A stretch of 33,479 nucleotides of DNA from Moraxella oblonga NBRC 102422 (GTDB lineage Bacteria > Pseudomonadota > Gammaproteobacteria > Pseudomonadales > Moraxellaceae): contig NZ_BCYQ01000025.1 of the NCBI RefSeq assembly GCF_001598275.1, positions 1-33,479 of the forward strand. Direction: 5' to 3'. The notes below the pieces were generated by a model that was given only the letters and a program-made list of their open reading frames with translations, was not told where the DNA came from and did no database searches. This document shows positions 25,434 to 33,295 of the stretch, one piece after another. How positions within the stretch are numbered: the stretch's first letter is position 1; each line of letters starts with the position of its first letter. Both the position numbers and the translations under genes were made by a program.

Positions 25434-26285
25434 TCATTTTAAATATGACAAACACCACACCGCACAAATACCGAGTATAATGCCCACGCCATTGATTTTA
25501 GAAATCTTTTCTTTAAAAATAAGCAATCCCACAATCGCCCCCAAACAAATCACGCCAATATTCATACCCGCAAATACTAAGGTAGGGTCATCTTTAAAGG
25601 CTTGGTGAGCTTTGATATAAAATAGGATATTGCAAAAATTTAATACACCAAGTATCACACCACTTGCCAAACTTTTGGCCTGCCATTTGGTTTTGTTGAC
25701 AAGTAAATAAACAAACAACAGCACAAATGCCAATATAAAACTGACCGTGAGTGTATTTGAAAAAACAGAGCCTTGTTTTGACATTTGTTTAAATAAAATA
25801 TCAATCACGCCATAACCTACCCATACCCCACCCAATATCAGAGCAGTATTTTTTAAATCCGCTTTATGATTGACAGTGTGGGCAGGTTTATAAGTTAAAG
25901 CAATCAGTGAGGCAAAAGCAAGCAAGATACCAAGCCCTTTTGCCAATGTCAAATCTTCACCAAAAATCGTAAAGGACGCCAATATCGGTAAAAATAACGC
26001 CAAACGCTGTGCCACGTCAGATTTGGCAATGCCAACCATTTGCACCGCTTTTGCCATAATAATAAACACGCTTGGCAATAACACCCCCAAGGAGATAAAA
26101 ATAGACGCCCCTTGATTAAAGATGTCTGGTGTTAAATTGGGTTTTAATAGCAAAAAACATAAAATGATGGCGGTGATATAATTGATTAAAATCGCTTGGG
26201 CGATATCAAGGTTTTGTTTGCGAGCAATTTTTAAAAAAATGGATACAAATACACTGGCACAAATGGCAAGAATCAAAAAAATCAT
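25434..26285 (-). CDS. EamA/DMT-superfamily transporter
   Basis: A 283-residue inner-membrane protein with ten hydrophobic helices arranged as two five-helix EamA repeats, typical of drug/metabolite transporters. Features include GIAKSDVAQRLALFLPILASFTIFGEDLTLAKGLGILLA in the first half (quoted here in parts: GIAKSDVAQRL, FGEDLTLAKGLGI) and the equivalent LVFAGMNIGVICLG and IFKEKISKINGVGI in the second. Substrate unknown. The ATG is preceded by AGGA at a good distance. The promoter is a near-perfect consensus overlapped by a long inverted repeat, which suggests tight repression. Confidence 0.85.
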   Translation of the reverse strand: MIFLILAICASVFVSIFLKIARKQNLDIAQAILINYITAIILCFLLLKPNLTPDIFNQGASIFISLGVLLPSVFIIMAKAVQMVGIAKSDVAQRLALFLPILASFTIFGEDLTLAKGLGILLAFASLIALTYKPAHTVNHKADLKNTALILGGVWVGYGVIDILFKQMSKQGSVFSNTLTVSFILAFVLLFVYLLVNKTKWQAKSLASGVILGVLNFCNILFYIKAHQAFKDDPTLVFAGMNIGVICLGAIVGLLIFKEKISKINGVGIILGICAVWCLSYLK

Positions 26286-26293
26286 GATTTTCC

Positions 26294-26362
26294 TATCACA
26301 TCAGTTGAAATATTTTGTTACAAAATGATGTGATATTATAACCATGATTTTATGTTTGTCAA
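26294..26362 (-). promoter_or_regulatory. Consensus promoter with overlapping operator-like inverted repeat for the DMT gene
   Basis: On the minus strand TTGACA (26362-26357) and TATAAT (26340-26335) are both perfect, 16 bases apart. A perfect 10-base inverted repeat, TATCACATCA (26294-26303) with TGATGTGATA (26326-26335), overlaps the -10 box and start site. Between the arms is a second palindrome, ATTTTG-TTA-CAAAAT (26312-26326). Since transcription would start inside the upstream arm, a DNA operator is more likely than an RNA hairpin. Confidence 0.68.
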
Positions 26363-26398
26363 GTGTTGTGAAATACTGTTCACTTAATTTTATGAGAT

Positions 26399-27319
26399 TT
26401 ATTCTTGCCAAACCCACCAAACCCTGCCATCTGTGGGTTTGCTAGGTTCATAAGTTTTGTGCAAGACTTCTTTAACCATACGGTTATCGCCTTTTTGTTG
26501 CCAATCATGCAACAACTTTTGAAGTTCATCATGCGATTTTGCCCCAAAGCCTACACCTTGCTCATTTTGTACGTTATCATGTGAGTGGGCAACATCACCA
26601 TAACTGCATTTTAAACAGATAAATCGTACAGTCTTTGACCAATTTTCACCCCAAATATCCCTATCCTGCCCCATTTTCAACAACTCATCAAGACTGTCTT
26701 CATCACATACCAAAAATACCGTAAAAGTCAAATAGGGCGAGCGTTGCCACAAACCAAACGCATTAAATACAGGTACACGTCCATCTTGGCGAGTGCCTGT
26801 ACTTGCCCCATCGTGTAGTACAATATCGCCAAACTGATAACCACTTTGGGGAAAAGGCACATTATCAATCCGCATTCGCACAGGGTCAAGACGAGTACCA
26901 TACACACACTCGCCATTTTCCCAAGCGTTCAACCTTACCACTGCCTGCCCAAAATCACCCACAATCTCGCCATCGCCCTGCCCCACATCTACACCACACA
27001 TTTCCCACAGTTCACGGGCAGTAGCCCAATCATGCAGGGCGGTTGCTCCAATCGCCCCATTCCAGCATTCAGCTTCTATGTCCGTTTGCCCCTGCGTGCT
27101 TTGTAGCTCAATCGCTGTCAAATTGGCACTCACACATAATTGCCAATCGCCACGATTTTTGGCAATCAATCCTTGCATATAGTGATAGTTGGCATTATCG
27201 GGAAAATGTACCACCAATTTGGCAAATAAATCATTTGCTTTTGTCAGTTGCCCATCATTAAAGGCTTGATAGGCTTTTTGGTGAAGTTTTTTAAGATGTC
27301 GGCGAGTTGGAGATTTCAT
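26399..27319 (-). CDS. TPR-like protein of unknown function
   Basis: About 306 residues from ATG 27319 (MKSPTRRHLKKLHQ). A GTG at 27349 would extend it by ten residues and overlap the ispB stop. The N-terminal ~100 residues contain two or three tetratricopeptide-like helical pairs (AYQAFNDGQLTKANDLFAKL; NYHYMQGLIAKNRGDWQLCV). The remainder is mixed and Trp-rich, with VPFPQSGYQFGDIVLHDG and a Cys pair in ICLKCSYGD. No signal peptide or membrane segment. It starts 13 bases after ispB ends and is probably co-transcribed. TPRs bind proteins, but the partner cannot be told. Confidence 0.75.
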   Translation of the reverse strand: MKSPTRRHLKKLHQKAYQAFNDGQLTKANDLFAKLVVHFPDNANYHYMQGLIAKNRGDWQLCVSANLTAIELQSTQGQTDIEAECWNGAIGATALHDWATARELWEMCGVDVGQGDGEIVGDFGQAVVRLNAWENGECVYGTRLDPVRMRIDNVPFPQSGYQFGDIVLHDGASTGTRQDGRVPVFNAFGLWQRSPYLTFTVFLVCDEDSLDELLKMGQDRDIWGENWSKTVRFICLKCSYGDVAHSHDNVQNEQGVGFGAKSHDELQKLLHDWQQKGDNRMVKEVLHKTYEPSKPTDGRVWWVWQE

Positions 27320-27332
27320 AGATGTTGCCAGA

Positions 27333-28334
27333 CTATACAAGCCTTGCACTTGCCAATTGGGTTAATTGATAAAGGGCGTGGCGATATTGATTATCAGGTA
27401 ATTTCATCAAGGCAGTTTGGGCAAGGGCAGTTTCTTCCAAAGCACGCTTTTTACAGTAATCCAATGCCCCACTTGAGCGTACCAGTTCAATCAGCTCGCC
27501 TGCATTGTTTGCCTTGCCTGTTTGTACGGCAATCCGTAGTTTGTCATAATTGGCATTGTCTTTGTCTTTTAGAATTTGCAAAGTTTTGATAATCGGCAAG
27601 GTTGGCTTACCTTCTGCCAAATCATCGCCCAAATTTTTACCCATTGTTTCACTATCGCCCATAAAATCTAGTACATCATCAATCATCTGAAAAGCATTGC
27701 CAAAATGTTGCCCAAAGTCCGACAAAACATCAAGCAATTGCCTATCATCGTGCCGTCCGTGCAAAAGTGCCGCCCCCACGCACGCCATCATAAAGAGCCG
27801 TGAAGTCTTGCCATCAATGATTTGTAGGTAGTCGTTTTCGGTGGTGTCAATGTTGTGTTGGTGCTGTAATTGCAACACTTCACCTTCGGCAATGTCGCAA
27901 GTGCCGTCCGAAAACAGCTTTAACAAAGTCATATCACCAAACCCTGTCAAAAGATTGAACGAACGGGCAATCAGATAATCGCCAACCAAAACAGCTGTAG
28001 CATTATTCCAAGTAGCATTGGCGGTCGGTCGCCCCCGTCTTAGTCCCGACTCATCAATGACATCATCGTGAACAAGTGTAGCGGTATGGAGCATTTCGGT
28101 AATCGCCCCAAGTTCCAAGGCTTGTTTATGTTGTTCATCGTTTAACATACGAGAGATGAGCAAAGTCATCAACGGTCGCATTCGCTTGCCCCCTGCGTTG
28201 ATGACGTGGTCAGAGACTTTCATAATCAGCTGAACTTTGGAATTTAGTGAGCCAAAAACTTGCTTATCCATCATTGCAAAATCATCGGCAACAACGGATA
28301 AAATATCGGCATAAGTAGGCGTGGTCATTGTCAT
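27333..28334 (-). CDS. ispB: Octaprenyl diphosphate synthase (polyprenyl synthetase)
   Basis: About 333 residues from the minus-strand ATG at 28334 (MTMTTPTYAD); the alternative ATG at 28328 has GAGA upstream. An open frame runs further upstream to 28526, but that part overlaps the RelE gene and precedes the promoter, so it is not coding. The first Asp-rich motif is HDDVID (residues 89-94), the second DDVLD (219-223), and GGKRMRP lies at 48-54. The enzyme elongates farnesyl diphosphate with isopentenyl units to make the ubiquinone side chain. Chain length cannot be fixed from motifs alone. Its promoter lies in the gap after the toxin gene. Confidence 0.92.
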   Translation of the reverse strand: MTMTTPTYADILSVVADDFAMMDKQVFGSLNSKVQLIMKVSDHVINAGGKRMRPLMTLLISRMLNDEQHKQALELGAITEMLHTATLVHDDVIDESGLRRGRPTANATWNNATAVLVGDYLIARSFNLLTGFGDMTLLKLFSDGTCDIAEGEVLQLQHQHNIDTTENDYLQIIDGKTSRLFMMACVGAALLHGRHDDRQLLDVLSDFGQHFGNAFQMIDDVLDFMGDSETMGKNLGDDLAEGKPTLPIIKTLQILKDKDNANYDKLRIAVQTGKANNAGELIELVRSSGALDYCKKRALEETALAQTALMKLPDNQYRHALYQLTQLASARLV

Positions 28335-28355
28335 TCTCAAAACTAAAATTGGGCT

Positions 28356-28384
28356 ATGATAGCATATTTTGGGGCGTGGGGCAA
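28356..28384 (-). promoter_or_regulatory. Promoter of ispB
   Basis: On the minus strand TTGCCC (28384-28379) and TATCAT (28361-28356) are 17 bases apart, with a TGC extension before the -10 box. Start about 28349, leader about 15 bases. The -35 box begins only a few bases after the toxin stop, so ispB has kept its own promoter despite the adjacent toxin-antitoxin pair. Confidence 0.62.
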
Positions 28385-28389
28385 AAGCG

Positions 28390-28707
28390 TTATTTAACAG
28401 GTTGCAGGTCAAAACCTTGGTTGTCTGATTGGTGTTGGGCAAGCCGTTCTGTAACGGCATTTTTTTTACGCTTACCCACCGCAACGACAAAAACCACCAC
28501 TTTATCATCTTCCACTTGATATACAAGGCGATAACCTACCGCGCGTAATTTGATTTTGTACCAATTTTGCCCACCACTAAGACGATTGACAATGATATGC
28601 GGATTTTGCAAGACCTTAGCCAATTTCTTTTTAAATTGTACTTTTATAGTATCGCCCAGTTTTTGCCACTCTTTTAAGGCTCGTTCATCAAATTCTAGCT
28701 GGTACAT
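28390..28707 (-). CDS. RelE/ParE-superfamily toxin
   Basis: About 105 residues from the ATG at 28707. The sequence follows the RelE fold: YQLEFDERALKEWQKLGDTI at the start, LSGGQNWYKIKLRAVGYRLVYQVEDDKVVVFVVAVGKR in the core (parts: NWYKIKLRAVGYRLVYQ, VFVVAVGKRK). The basic residues Lys/Arg in KLRAVGYR and the C-terminal GKRKKNAVTERL match RelE mRNA-cleaving toxins. It overlaps the antitoxin stop by one base (TGATG), indicating coupled translation. It appears intact, in contrast to the PIN toxin earlier in the window. Confidence 0.86.
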   Translation of the reverse strand: MYQLEFDERALKEWQKLGDTIKVQFKKKLAKVLQNPHIIVNRLSGGQNWYKIKLRAVGYRLVYQVEDDKVVVFVVAVGKRKKNAVTERLAQHQSDNQGFDLQPVK

Positions 28708-28949
28708 CAAAGCTCGTCCAAACTCACTTTGAGGCGTGGAGCAGGGCTGGCAAGTCGCTGTTTGGCAAGTGCCAAAAGCTCATCATCCTCATCGGTCAAA
28801 ACCACAGTTTTAAATGGCAGTTTTTTGTGATAAGCGACATATTGCAAGGTTTGACGGATAAGTTCAGACGGTGTGATGCCAAGTTCTTGTAATGCCAAAA
28901 AGGATTGGGCTTTTAATTCATCGTCCACACGAGCTATGATATTTGCCAT
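28707..28949 (-). CDS. RelB/DinJ-family antitoxin
   Basis: An 80-residue protein. The N-terminal IIARVDDELKAQSFLALQEL and GITPSELIRQTLQYVA match the ribbon-helix-helix DNA-binding domain of RelB/DinJ antitoxins. The C-terminal region (TDEDDELLALAKQRLASPAP) is acidic then basic and would wrap the RelE toxin. The ATG at 28949 follows GGA with good spacing. An inverted repeat upstream (28972-28987) is a candidate operator for autorepression. Confidence 0.86.
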   Translation of the reverse strand: MANIIARVDDELKAQSFLALQELGITPSELIRQTLQYVAYHKKLPFKTVVLTDEDDELLALAKQRLASPAPRLKVSLDEL

Positions 28950-28971
28950 AATTTTTCCAAAATGTCTATAA

Positions 28972-28987
28972 AATTGTCATTACAATT
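28972..28987. promoter_or_regulatory. Candidate operator of the RelBE-type pair
   Basis: AATTGT-CATT-ACAATT is a palindrome with perfect 6-base arms, 23 bases upstream of the antitoxin ATG, where the promoter should lie. RelB-type antitoxins bind such short palindromes. Binding is inferred. Confidence 0.5.
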
Positions 28988-29086
28988 ATAACACAAATTT
29001 TTATTTTAAAAATAACCATAAATTATCATTTTATAAAAATTCATAAACAATTTTTAAAATTTTCGCCCTTTTTATCACTTTTTAAC

Positions 29087-29115
29087 TTGTCAAACCGTGC
29101 AAAACTGTGCATAAT
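29087..29115 (+). promoter_or_regulatory. Promoter of the DAHP synthase gene
   Basis: TTGTCA (29087-29092) and CATAAT (29110-29115) are exactly 17 bases apart. Start about 29122, leader about 44 bases. I saw no leader peptide, Trp/Tyr/Phe codon run or attenuator hairpin in the leader. Confidence 0.7.
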
Positions 29116-29165
29116 ACCCCATTATCACAGCAAAATACAACAAACCCAAAATGTAGGCAGGTATT

Positions 29166-30245
29166 ATGTCATTTTTAACCCACCATACCGAAATTGATGA
29201 TGTCAATATTGAAAAAATTACCCCCCTCATCACTCCAGCCGAACTAAAACGCACCTACCCCCTATCAAGCCAAGCCTTTAATACCGTCTTGCACGGTCGC
29301 AAGGTGGTACAAGATATTTTGGACGGTATTGACAAGCGGATTTTGGTGGTGGTTGGTCCTTGCTCCATTCACGATACCAAAGCCGCCCACGAATACGCCG
29401 ACAAATTAAAGGTACTGGCAGAAGAATTAAAGGACGAACTATTTATTATAATGCGTGTTTATTTTGAAAAACCACGCACCACCACAGGCTGGAAGGGTCT
29501 GATTAATGACCCTGATATGAATGACAGCTTTGATATTGAAAAAGGGCTTGGTATGGCTCGCAAGCTCCTTTTGGAACTCAACGAAAAAGGCTTGCCCTGT
29601 GCCACCGAAGCCCTAGACCCCAACACCCCTCAATATATGCAAGATTTAATTAGCTGGTCAGCCATTGGTGCTAGAACCACCGAGAGTCAAACCCACCGTG
29701 AAATGTCAAGCGGTCTGTCCTGCCCTGTTGGTTTTAAAAACGGCACAGACGGCTCAATGACGGTGGCGGTCAATGCAATGCAAGCGGTCAAATCAGGGCA
29801 TAGCTTCTTAGGCTTATCATCAGATGGCAAAGTCTCCATCATCAAATCCAAAGGCAACAAATACGCCCATGTAGTTTTGCGTGGTGGCAATGACCAGCCC
29901 AATTATGATGAAACCGCCATCGCTGCCGCCGAAAACGAATTAACCAAAGGCAAGGTCAATGGCAAGATTATGGTGGACGCAAGCCACGCCAACTCTGGCA
30001 AAGACCCCTATTTACAACCAATGGTTATCCAAAACATCGCCCGCCAAATCCAAAATGGCAACAAATCCATTATGGGGCTAATGATTGAAAGCCATCTAAA
30101 AGGCGGACGGCAAAATATCCCTGCCGACTTATCCCAATTAGAATATGGCAAATCAGTAACAGATGGTTGTCTAGATTGGGAAAAAACGGTGGAAGTCTTG
30201 CGTCAATTTGCCAAAGAGGTCAAAGAGTATTTGCCAAACCGCTAA
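29166..30245 (+). CDS. 3-deoxy-7-phosphoheptulonate synthase, class I (AroG/AroF/AroH type)
   Basis: A 359-residue enzyme that joins phosphoenolpyruvate and erythrose 4-phosphate in the first step of the shikimate pathway. The substrate loop GPCSIHD is at residues 64-70 with the metal-binding Cys66. GARTTESQTHREMSSGLS (about 174-191) and GFKNGTDG are present, as are the later metal ligands in MVDASHANSGKD and MIESHLKGG. The N-terminal 50 residues form the regulatory extension seen in feedback-inhibited class I enzymes, but whether Phe, Tyr or Trp inhibits it cannot be read by eye, so no single symbol is assigned. AGGCAGG precedes the ATG. It ends at a terminator. Confidence 0.93.
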   Translation: MSFLTHHTEIDDVNIEKITPLITPAELKRTYPLSSQAFNTVLHGRKVVQDILDGIDKRILVVVGPCSIHDTKAAHEYADKLKVLAEELKDELFIIMRVYFEKPRTTTGWKGLINDPDMNDSFDIEKGLGMARKLLLELNEKGLPCATEALDPNTPQYMQDLISWSAIGARTTESQTHREMSSGLSCPVGFKNGTDGSMTVAVNAMQAVKSGHSFLGLSSDGKVSIIKSKGNKYAHVVLRGGNDQPNYDETAIAAAENELTKGKVNGKIMVDASHANSGKDPYLQPMVIQNIARQIQNGNKSIMGLMIESHLKGGRQNIPADLSQLEYGKSVTDGCLDWEKTVEVLRQFAKEVKEYLPNR

Positions 30246-30280
30246 CCTCCCATCATACCATCATACAAAATTCATAACAG

Positions 30281-30311
30281 TAAAGGCGTAGTATTCGCCT
30301 TTATTGTTTTT
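30281..30311 (+). terminator. Terminator after the DAHP synthase gene
   Basis: TAAAGGCG (30281-30288) and CGCCTTTA (30296-30303) pair around TAGTATT, followed by TTGTTTTT. It ends 17 bases before the next ATG. Confidence 0.82.
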
Positions 30312-30327
30312 ATCACTCAAAAAAATC

Positions 30328-31194
30328 ATGTCAAACCCCACCAACCCAAGTCAAGGCTCGTTTTTTGGTTCGTTTTATATGGTCATCGCCTGCCTGTGCT
30401 TTGCCCTCATGCTTGTATTTGTCAAATTGGTAGGGCAAAAATTTGCCATGCATACCTATGAAATCACCTTTTGGCGAGTGTTATTTTCATTTGTGGTGTT
30501 GGGTGGATTTTCATGGATAAAGGGGCGAGATTTCCGTACGGCTTATCCCAAAGAGCATTTTTGGCGGTCTTTGGCAGGGTCAGTTGCTTTGCTGATGAAT
30601 TTTTATGTCGCAATCCATTTACCTCTTGCCACTGCCAGCGTGTTACAAAACACCTCGTCCATTTTTTTGGGTATTTTATCCATCATCATTTTAAAACAAA
30701 AACCCACCCCAATGAACTGGGTTTCGCTTGGCTTAGGTTTTTTGGGAGTAGTGGTATTACTAAAACCTACCGCAAGCGGTGATTTGTTCGCCATGCTCAT
30801 GGGACTAACGAGCGGAGCAATTAGTGGTTATGCTTATTTGCAAGTACGAGAGTTGTCTTTGCTTGGTGAGCCTGCATGGCGGATTGTTTTTTATCTATCA
30901 CTTTTATCCACACTCATATCAGGGTTTTTGGCATTCTATGTGGGTTTTACCCCCATAAATTTGACAAATCTACCCCACCTTATCGCCATTGGTATGACCG
31001 CCCTAGCAGGGCAACTGCTCATGACTTATGCCTACCAAGTCGGTCAAAAATTTGTCGTGGCAGTACTCAACTATCTGGGCGTGGTGTTTGCTATGGGTTT
31101 GGGAGTGATGTTGTTTGGTGAAAAACTAGACACATTTAGTTTGCTTGGTATCGCCATCATTGTGGCAAGCGGTATATTGAGTGCAAAAAAATAA
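30328..31194 (+). CDS. EamA/DMT-superfamily transporter
   Basis: A 288-residue inner-membrane protein from ATG 30328 (MSNPTNPSQG); a TTG at 30304 would extend it but lies inside the upstream terminator. It has ten hydrophobic helices in two EamA repeats. Typical features are the first-repeat end FVKLVGQKFAMHTYEITFWR, LPLATASVLQNTSSIF, and in the second half GMTALAGQLLMTYAYQVG and VLFGEKLD-type FGEKLDTFSLLGI. Substrate unknown. It is not closely similar to the DMT protein at 25434-26285, so the two are separate family members. No promoter was identified in the short gap. Confidence 0.86.
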   Translation: MSNPTNPSQGSFFGSFYMVIACLCFALMLVFVKLVGQKFAMHTYEITFWRVLFSFVVLGGFSWIKGRDFRTAYPKEHFWRSLAGSVALLMNFYVAIHLPLATASVLQNTSSIFLGILSIIILKQKPTPMNWVSLGLGFLGVVVLLKPTASGDLFAMLMGLTSGAISGYAYLQVRELSLLGEPAWRIVFYLSLLSTLISGFLAFYVGFTPINLTNLPHLIAIGMTALAGQLLMTYAYQVGQKFVVAVLNYLGVVFAMGLGVMLFGEKLDTFSLLGIAIIVASGILSAKK

Positions 31195-31225
31195 TCACCA
31201 AACCACTATAAAATCAAGCAAATTC

Positions 31226-31234
31226 TGTTATAAT
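31226..31234 (+). promoter_or_regulatory. Extended -10 promoter of the dedA-smr pair
   Basis: TGTTATAAT (31226-31234) is a perfect extended -10 box; no good -35 is seen. Start about 31241. It rules out the upstream in-frame start at 31181 and supports the ATG at 31268. Confidence 0.6.
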
Positions 31235-31267
31235 TGCCAGTTTTTATACTTTTCATGGTCTGCCCAC

Positions 31268-31912
31268 ATGGACATCATTTTACAACTTTTTGACCTCATC
31301 TTACACATTGACAAACATTTATCCGTTTTTTTGGCGGACTATGGGCTGTGGATTTATGGTATTTTATTTTTAATCATTTTTGTAGAAACAGGACTTGTCA
31401 TCATGCCATTTTTGCCGGGCGATAGCCTACTTTTTGCAGTAGGGGCATTGGCATCATTTACAGGTCAGCTAAACCCCGTCTTACTCATCGGCTTATTGTT
31501 TGTATCAGCCGTGCTTGGCGATACCTTAAATTATCACATTGGCAAATACATCGGTCCAAAAGTTTTTGAAAAAAATTACCGTTTTATCAATAAAGAGTAT
31601 TTATTCAAAACCCAAGCTTTTTTTGAAAAACATGGGGGCAAAACTGTGATTTTTGCCAGATTTTTACCATTTGCTCGCACCTTTGCTCCATTTGTGGCAG
31701 GTGCTGGTAGCATGAATTACAAAAAATTCATCACTTATAATGTGATTGGTGGTTTTTTATGGATTAATTCTTTTGTATTGTTAGGGTATTTTTTTGGCAA
31801 TCAGCCCGCCATCAAAGATAATTTTACCTATGTAATTTTTGGCATTATGATATTTAGTGCCTTGCCAGTCATCATTGGCTTTTTAAAACAAAAACTAAGC
31901 AAACCCCAATAG
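31268..31912 (+). CDS. DedA-family membrane protein
   Basis: About 214 residues from ATG 31268 (MDIILQLFDLILHID). It has four to five hydrophobic segments. The family motifs are visible: E-x-G-L-x-x-x-P-F-L-P-G-D (ETGLVIMPFLPGDSLLF, about residues 36-52) and RFLPFARTFAPFVAGAGSM (about 135-153). DedA proteins support membrane homeostasis; some act as undecaprenyl-phosphate or phospholipid flippases, and the acidic residue and Arg of these motifs are essential in studied members. It ends 9 bases before the Smr-domain gene, so the two are co-transcribed. Confidence 0.9.
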   Translation: MDIILQLFDLILHIDKHLSVFLADYGLWIYGILFLIIFVETGLVIMPFLPGDSLLFAVGALASFTGQLNPVLLIGLLFVSAVLGDTLNYHIGKYIGPKVFEKNYRFINKEYLFKTQAFFEKHGGKTVIFARFLPFARTFAPFVAGAGSMNYKKFITYNVIGGFLWINSFVLLGYFFGNQPAIKDNFTYVIFGIMIFSALPVIIGFLKQKLSKPQ

Positions 31913-31921
31913 AGAACAATC

Positions 31922-32623
31922 ATGACAACCTTTAAAGACTTACTTTCCAAAGAAACCCAAACCCAACTCAAAGAAATGGGTGGTAAATCCACCACCAAAT
32001 CCGAAACCGACACCAATGGCAAGCCTACCACCGCCAATATCATGGGTAAAAAAGAAGTGGCAAACCAAGTCAAACGCCTAAACAGCGACTTAATAGACGA
32101 TGATAAAGTACTGTTTATGCAAGCAATGAGCGGTGTTACCCCCTTAAAACATGAAAAATCCATCACCCAAAAACCCACCAAAAATAGCAATGAAGCTTTG
32201 TTTCGCCGTGCCAATGCCGAAGGGGTGGACAACATGGACAACACGACCCTATCGGACATGCAAGCTCTGCTCAACCCTGTGGCAGGCGAAGCGTTTTTGA
32301 GTTATAAACACCCCACACTCCAAAACAAGGTTTTTGAACAATTACGACAAGGCAAACTGCGTTGGTATGATGCGGTGGATTTGCACGGAGCAAGCATTGA
32401 TGAAGCCAGAAATGCCATACTCACACTCATCAACAACGCCAAGAAAAATGGCGAGACGGTGGTCAAAATCGTCCACGGCAAAGGCATGGACGCAATCATC
32501 AAAACCTGTGTCAATGGTTGGTTACGCCAAATCAGCGATGTTATGGCGTTCGTGTCTGCTCCTGCCAAAGATGGTGGTAATGGGGCGGTGTTGGTGTTGA
32601 TTAAAAAACAAAAGACAGCATAA
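31922..32623 (+). CDS. Smr-domain protein
   Basis: A 233-residue soluble protein. The N-terminal ~130 residues are polar and low-complexity (Lys/Thr/Asn-rich). The C-terminal Smr domain (about 145-230) shows DLHGASIDEARNAI near residue 152 and the VHGKGMDA motif near 183, both typical. Smr domains in stand-alone proteins such as SmrB cut mRNA at collided ribosomes; SmrA and MutS2 are other relatives. Which group this belongs to cannot be settled by eye. It follows dedA by 9 bases, and GAGAACAATC precedes the ATG. Confidence 0.87.
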   Translation: MTTFKDLLSKETQTQLKEMGGKSTTKSETDTNGKPTTANIMGKKEVANQVKRLNSDLIDDDKVLFMQAMSGVTPLKHEKSITQKPTKNSNEALFRRANAEGVDNMDNTTLSDMQALLNPVAGEAFLSYKHPTLQNKVFEQLRQGKLRWYDAVDLHGASIDEARNAILTLINNAKKNGETVVKIVHGKGMDAIIKTCVNGWLRQISDVMAFVSAPAKDGGNGAVLVLIKKQKTA

Positions 32624-32647
32624 TCAGGGCAAAGATTTGGGGTTTTG

Positions 32648-32656
32648 TGATATAAT
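32648..32656 (+). promoter_or_regulatory. Extended -10 promoter of the FixH-like gene
   Basis: TGATATAAT (32648-32656) is a perfect extended -10 box. Start about 32663, leader about 19 bases. No FNR/ANR half-site pair (TTGAT-N4-ATCAA) is seen. Confidence 0.55.
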
Positions 32657-32681
32657 GTCAAAAAATTAACGATAAAATATT

Positions 32682-33275
32682 ATGAACACTACCAATCCTA
32701 CCTCCCAAACCCCAACCAATTCCCAAAAATGGTACAAAAACTACATGATAACGGTTTTTGTGATTGGTTTGCCTGCATTTGTGGTGGTTATTTGTATTTT
32801 CTTCATCATCTTTGCCATCAAAATCAAGGATACTACCGTCCGTGATGACTGGTACATGGACGGCAAAAGCCTCTACCAAGACATCTCCAAAGATCAACTG
32901 ACTTATGATTTGGGACTTGGTGGTATCATGCGGTTTGACGGTGAGCAAGTGCAGTTTGAACTCAAACATACCAACCCCATCGCTCACCCCAAAACACTAA
33001 CGGTCAAAATCTCACACGCCACTGATAACAAAAAAGACCGTGATTTTGAAATGGTACACTTGGGTAATGGCATCTATCAGGGACGTGTTCAACTTGATCC
33101 GTTACCTTCAAAATATTATTTACACATCAATAGTAATGACGGTTGGCGATTGATTCAAACCCAAAAACTGCCTGCCAAAAATATAAGTTTCACACCGTTG
33201 TCTGCTTTTGATGAAAGCAAACAAACGCTACCAGACCAACGCAATAAACGCTACCGAGAACAAGTAGAACAATAA
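32682..33275 (+). CDS. FixH-like membrane protein
   Basis: A 197-residue protein with one N-terminal membrane helix (about residues 22-47, ITVFVIGLPAFVVVICIFF) and a periplasmic domain. The helix is preceded by a polar Thr/Asn/Gln tail and followed by KDTTVRDDWYMDGKSLYQD, which matches the FixH pattern of a W/Y-rich segment after the helix; the beta-rich domain around LTVKISHATDN and GNGIYQGRVQLDPLPSKYYLHI also fits. FixH acts in assembly of cbb3 oxidase, probably with the copper ATPase FixI. No cco/fix gene is visible here, although the window ends ~200 bases later. A palindromic terminator overlaps the stop. Confidence 0.8.
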   Translation: MNTTNPTSQTPTNSQKWYKNYMITVFVIGLPAFVVVICIFFIIFAIKIKDTTVRDDWYMDGKSLYQDISKDQLTYDLGLGGIMRFDGEQVQFELKHTNPIAHPKTLTVKISHATDNKKDRDFEMVHLGNGIYQGRVQLDPLPSKYYLHINSNDGWRLIQTQKLPAKNISFTPLSAFDESKQTLPDQRNKRYREQVEQ

Positions 33276-33295
33276 AACCGACTGGTCGGTTTTAT
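33272..33295 (+). terminator. Palindromic terminator at the end of the FixH-like gene
   Basis: ATAAAACCGAC and GTCGGTTTTAT form an 11-base palindrome with a TG centre; the stop codon (33273-33275) lies in the first arm. Only four T follow, so termination may be moderate. The remaining ~180 bases of the window hold no gene I can support. Confidence 0.7.

Noticed and set aside
28335-28526. N-terminal extension of IspB by 64 residues
   Set aside because: It overlaps the RelE toxin, precedes the ispB promoter, and is unlike the start of polyprenyl synthetases.
32641-32665. FNR/ANR site ahead of the FixH-like gene
   Set aside because: The TTGTGATATAATGTCAA sequence has the wrong spacing and half-sites; it is better read as an extended -10 promoter.
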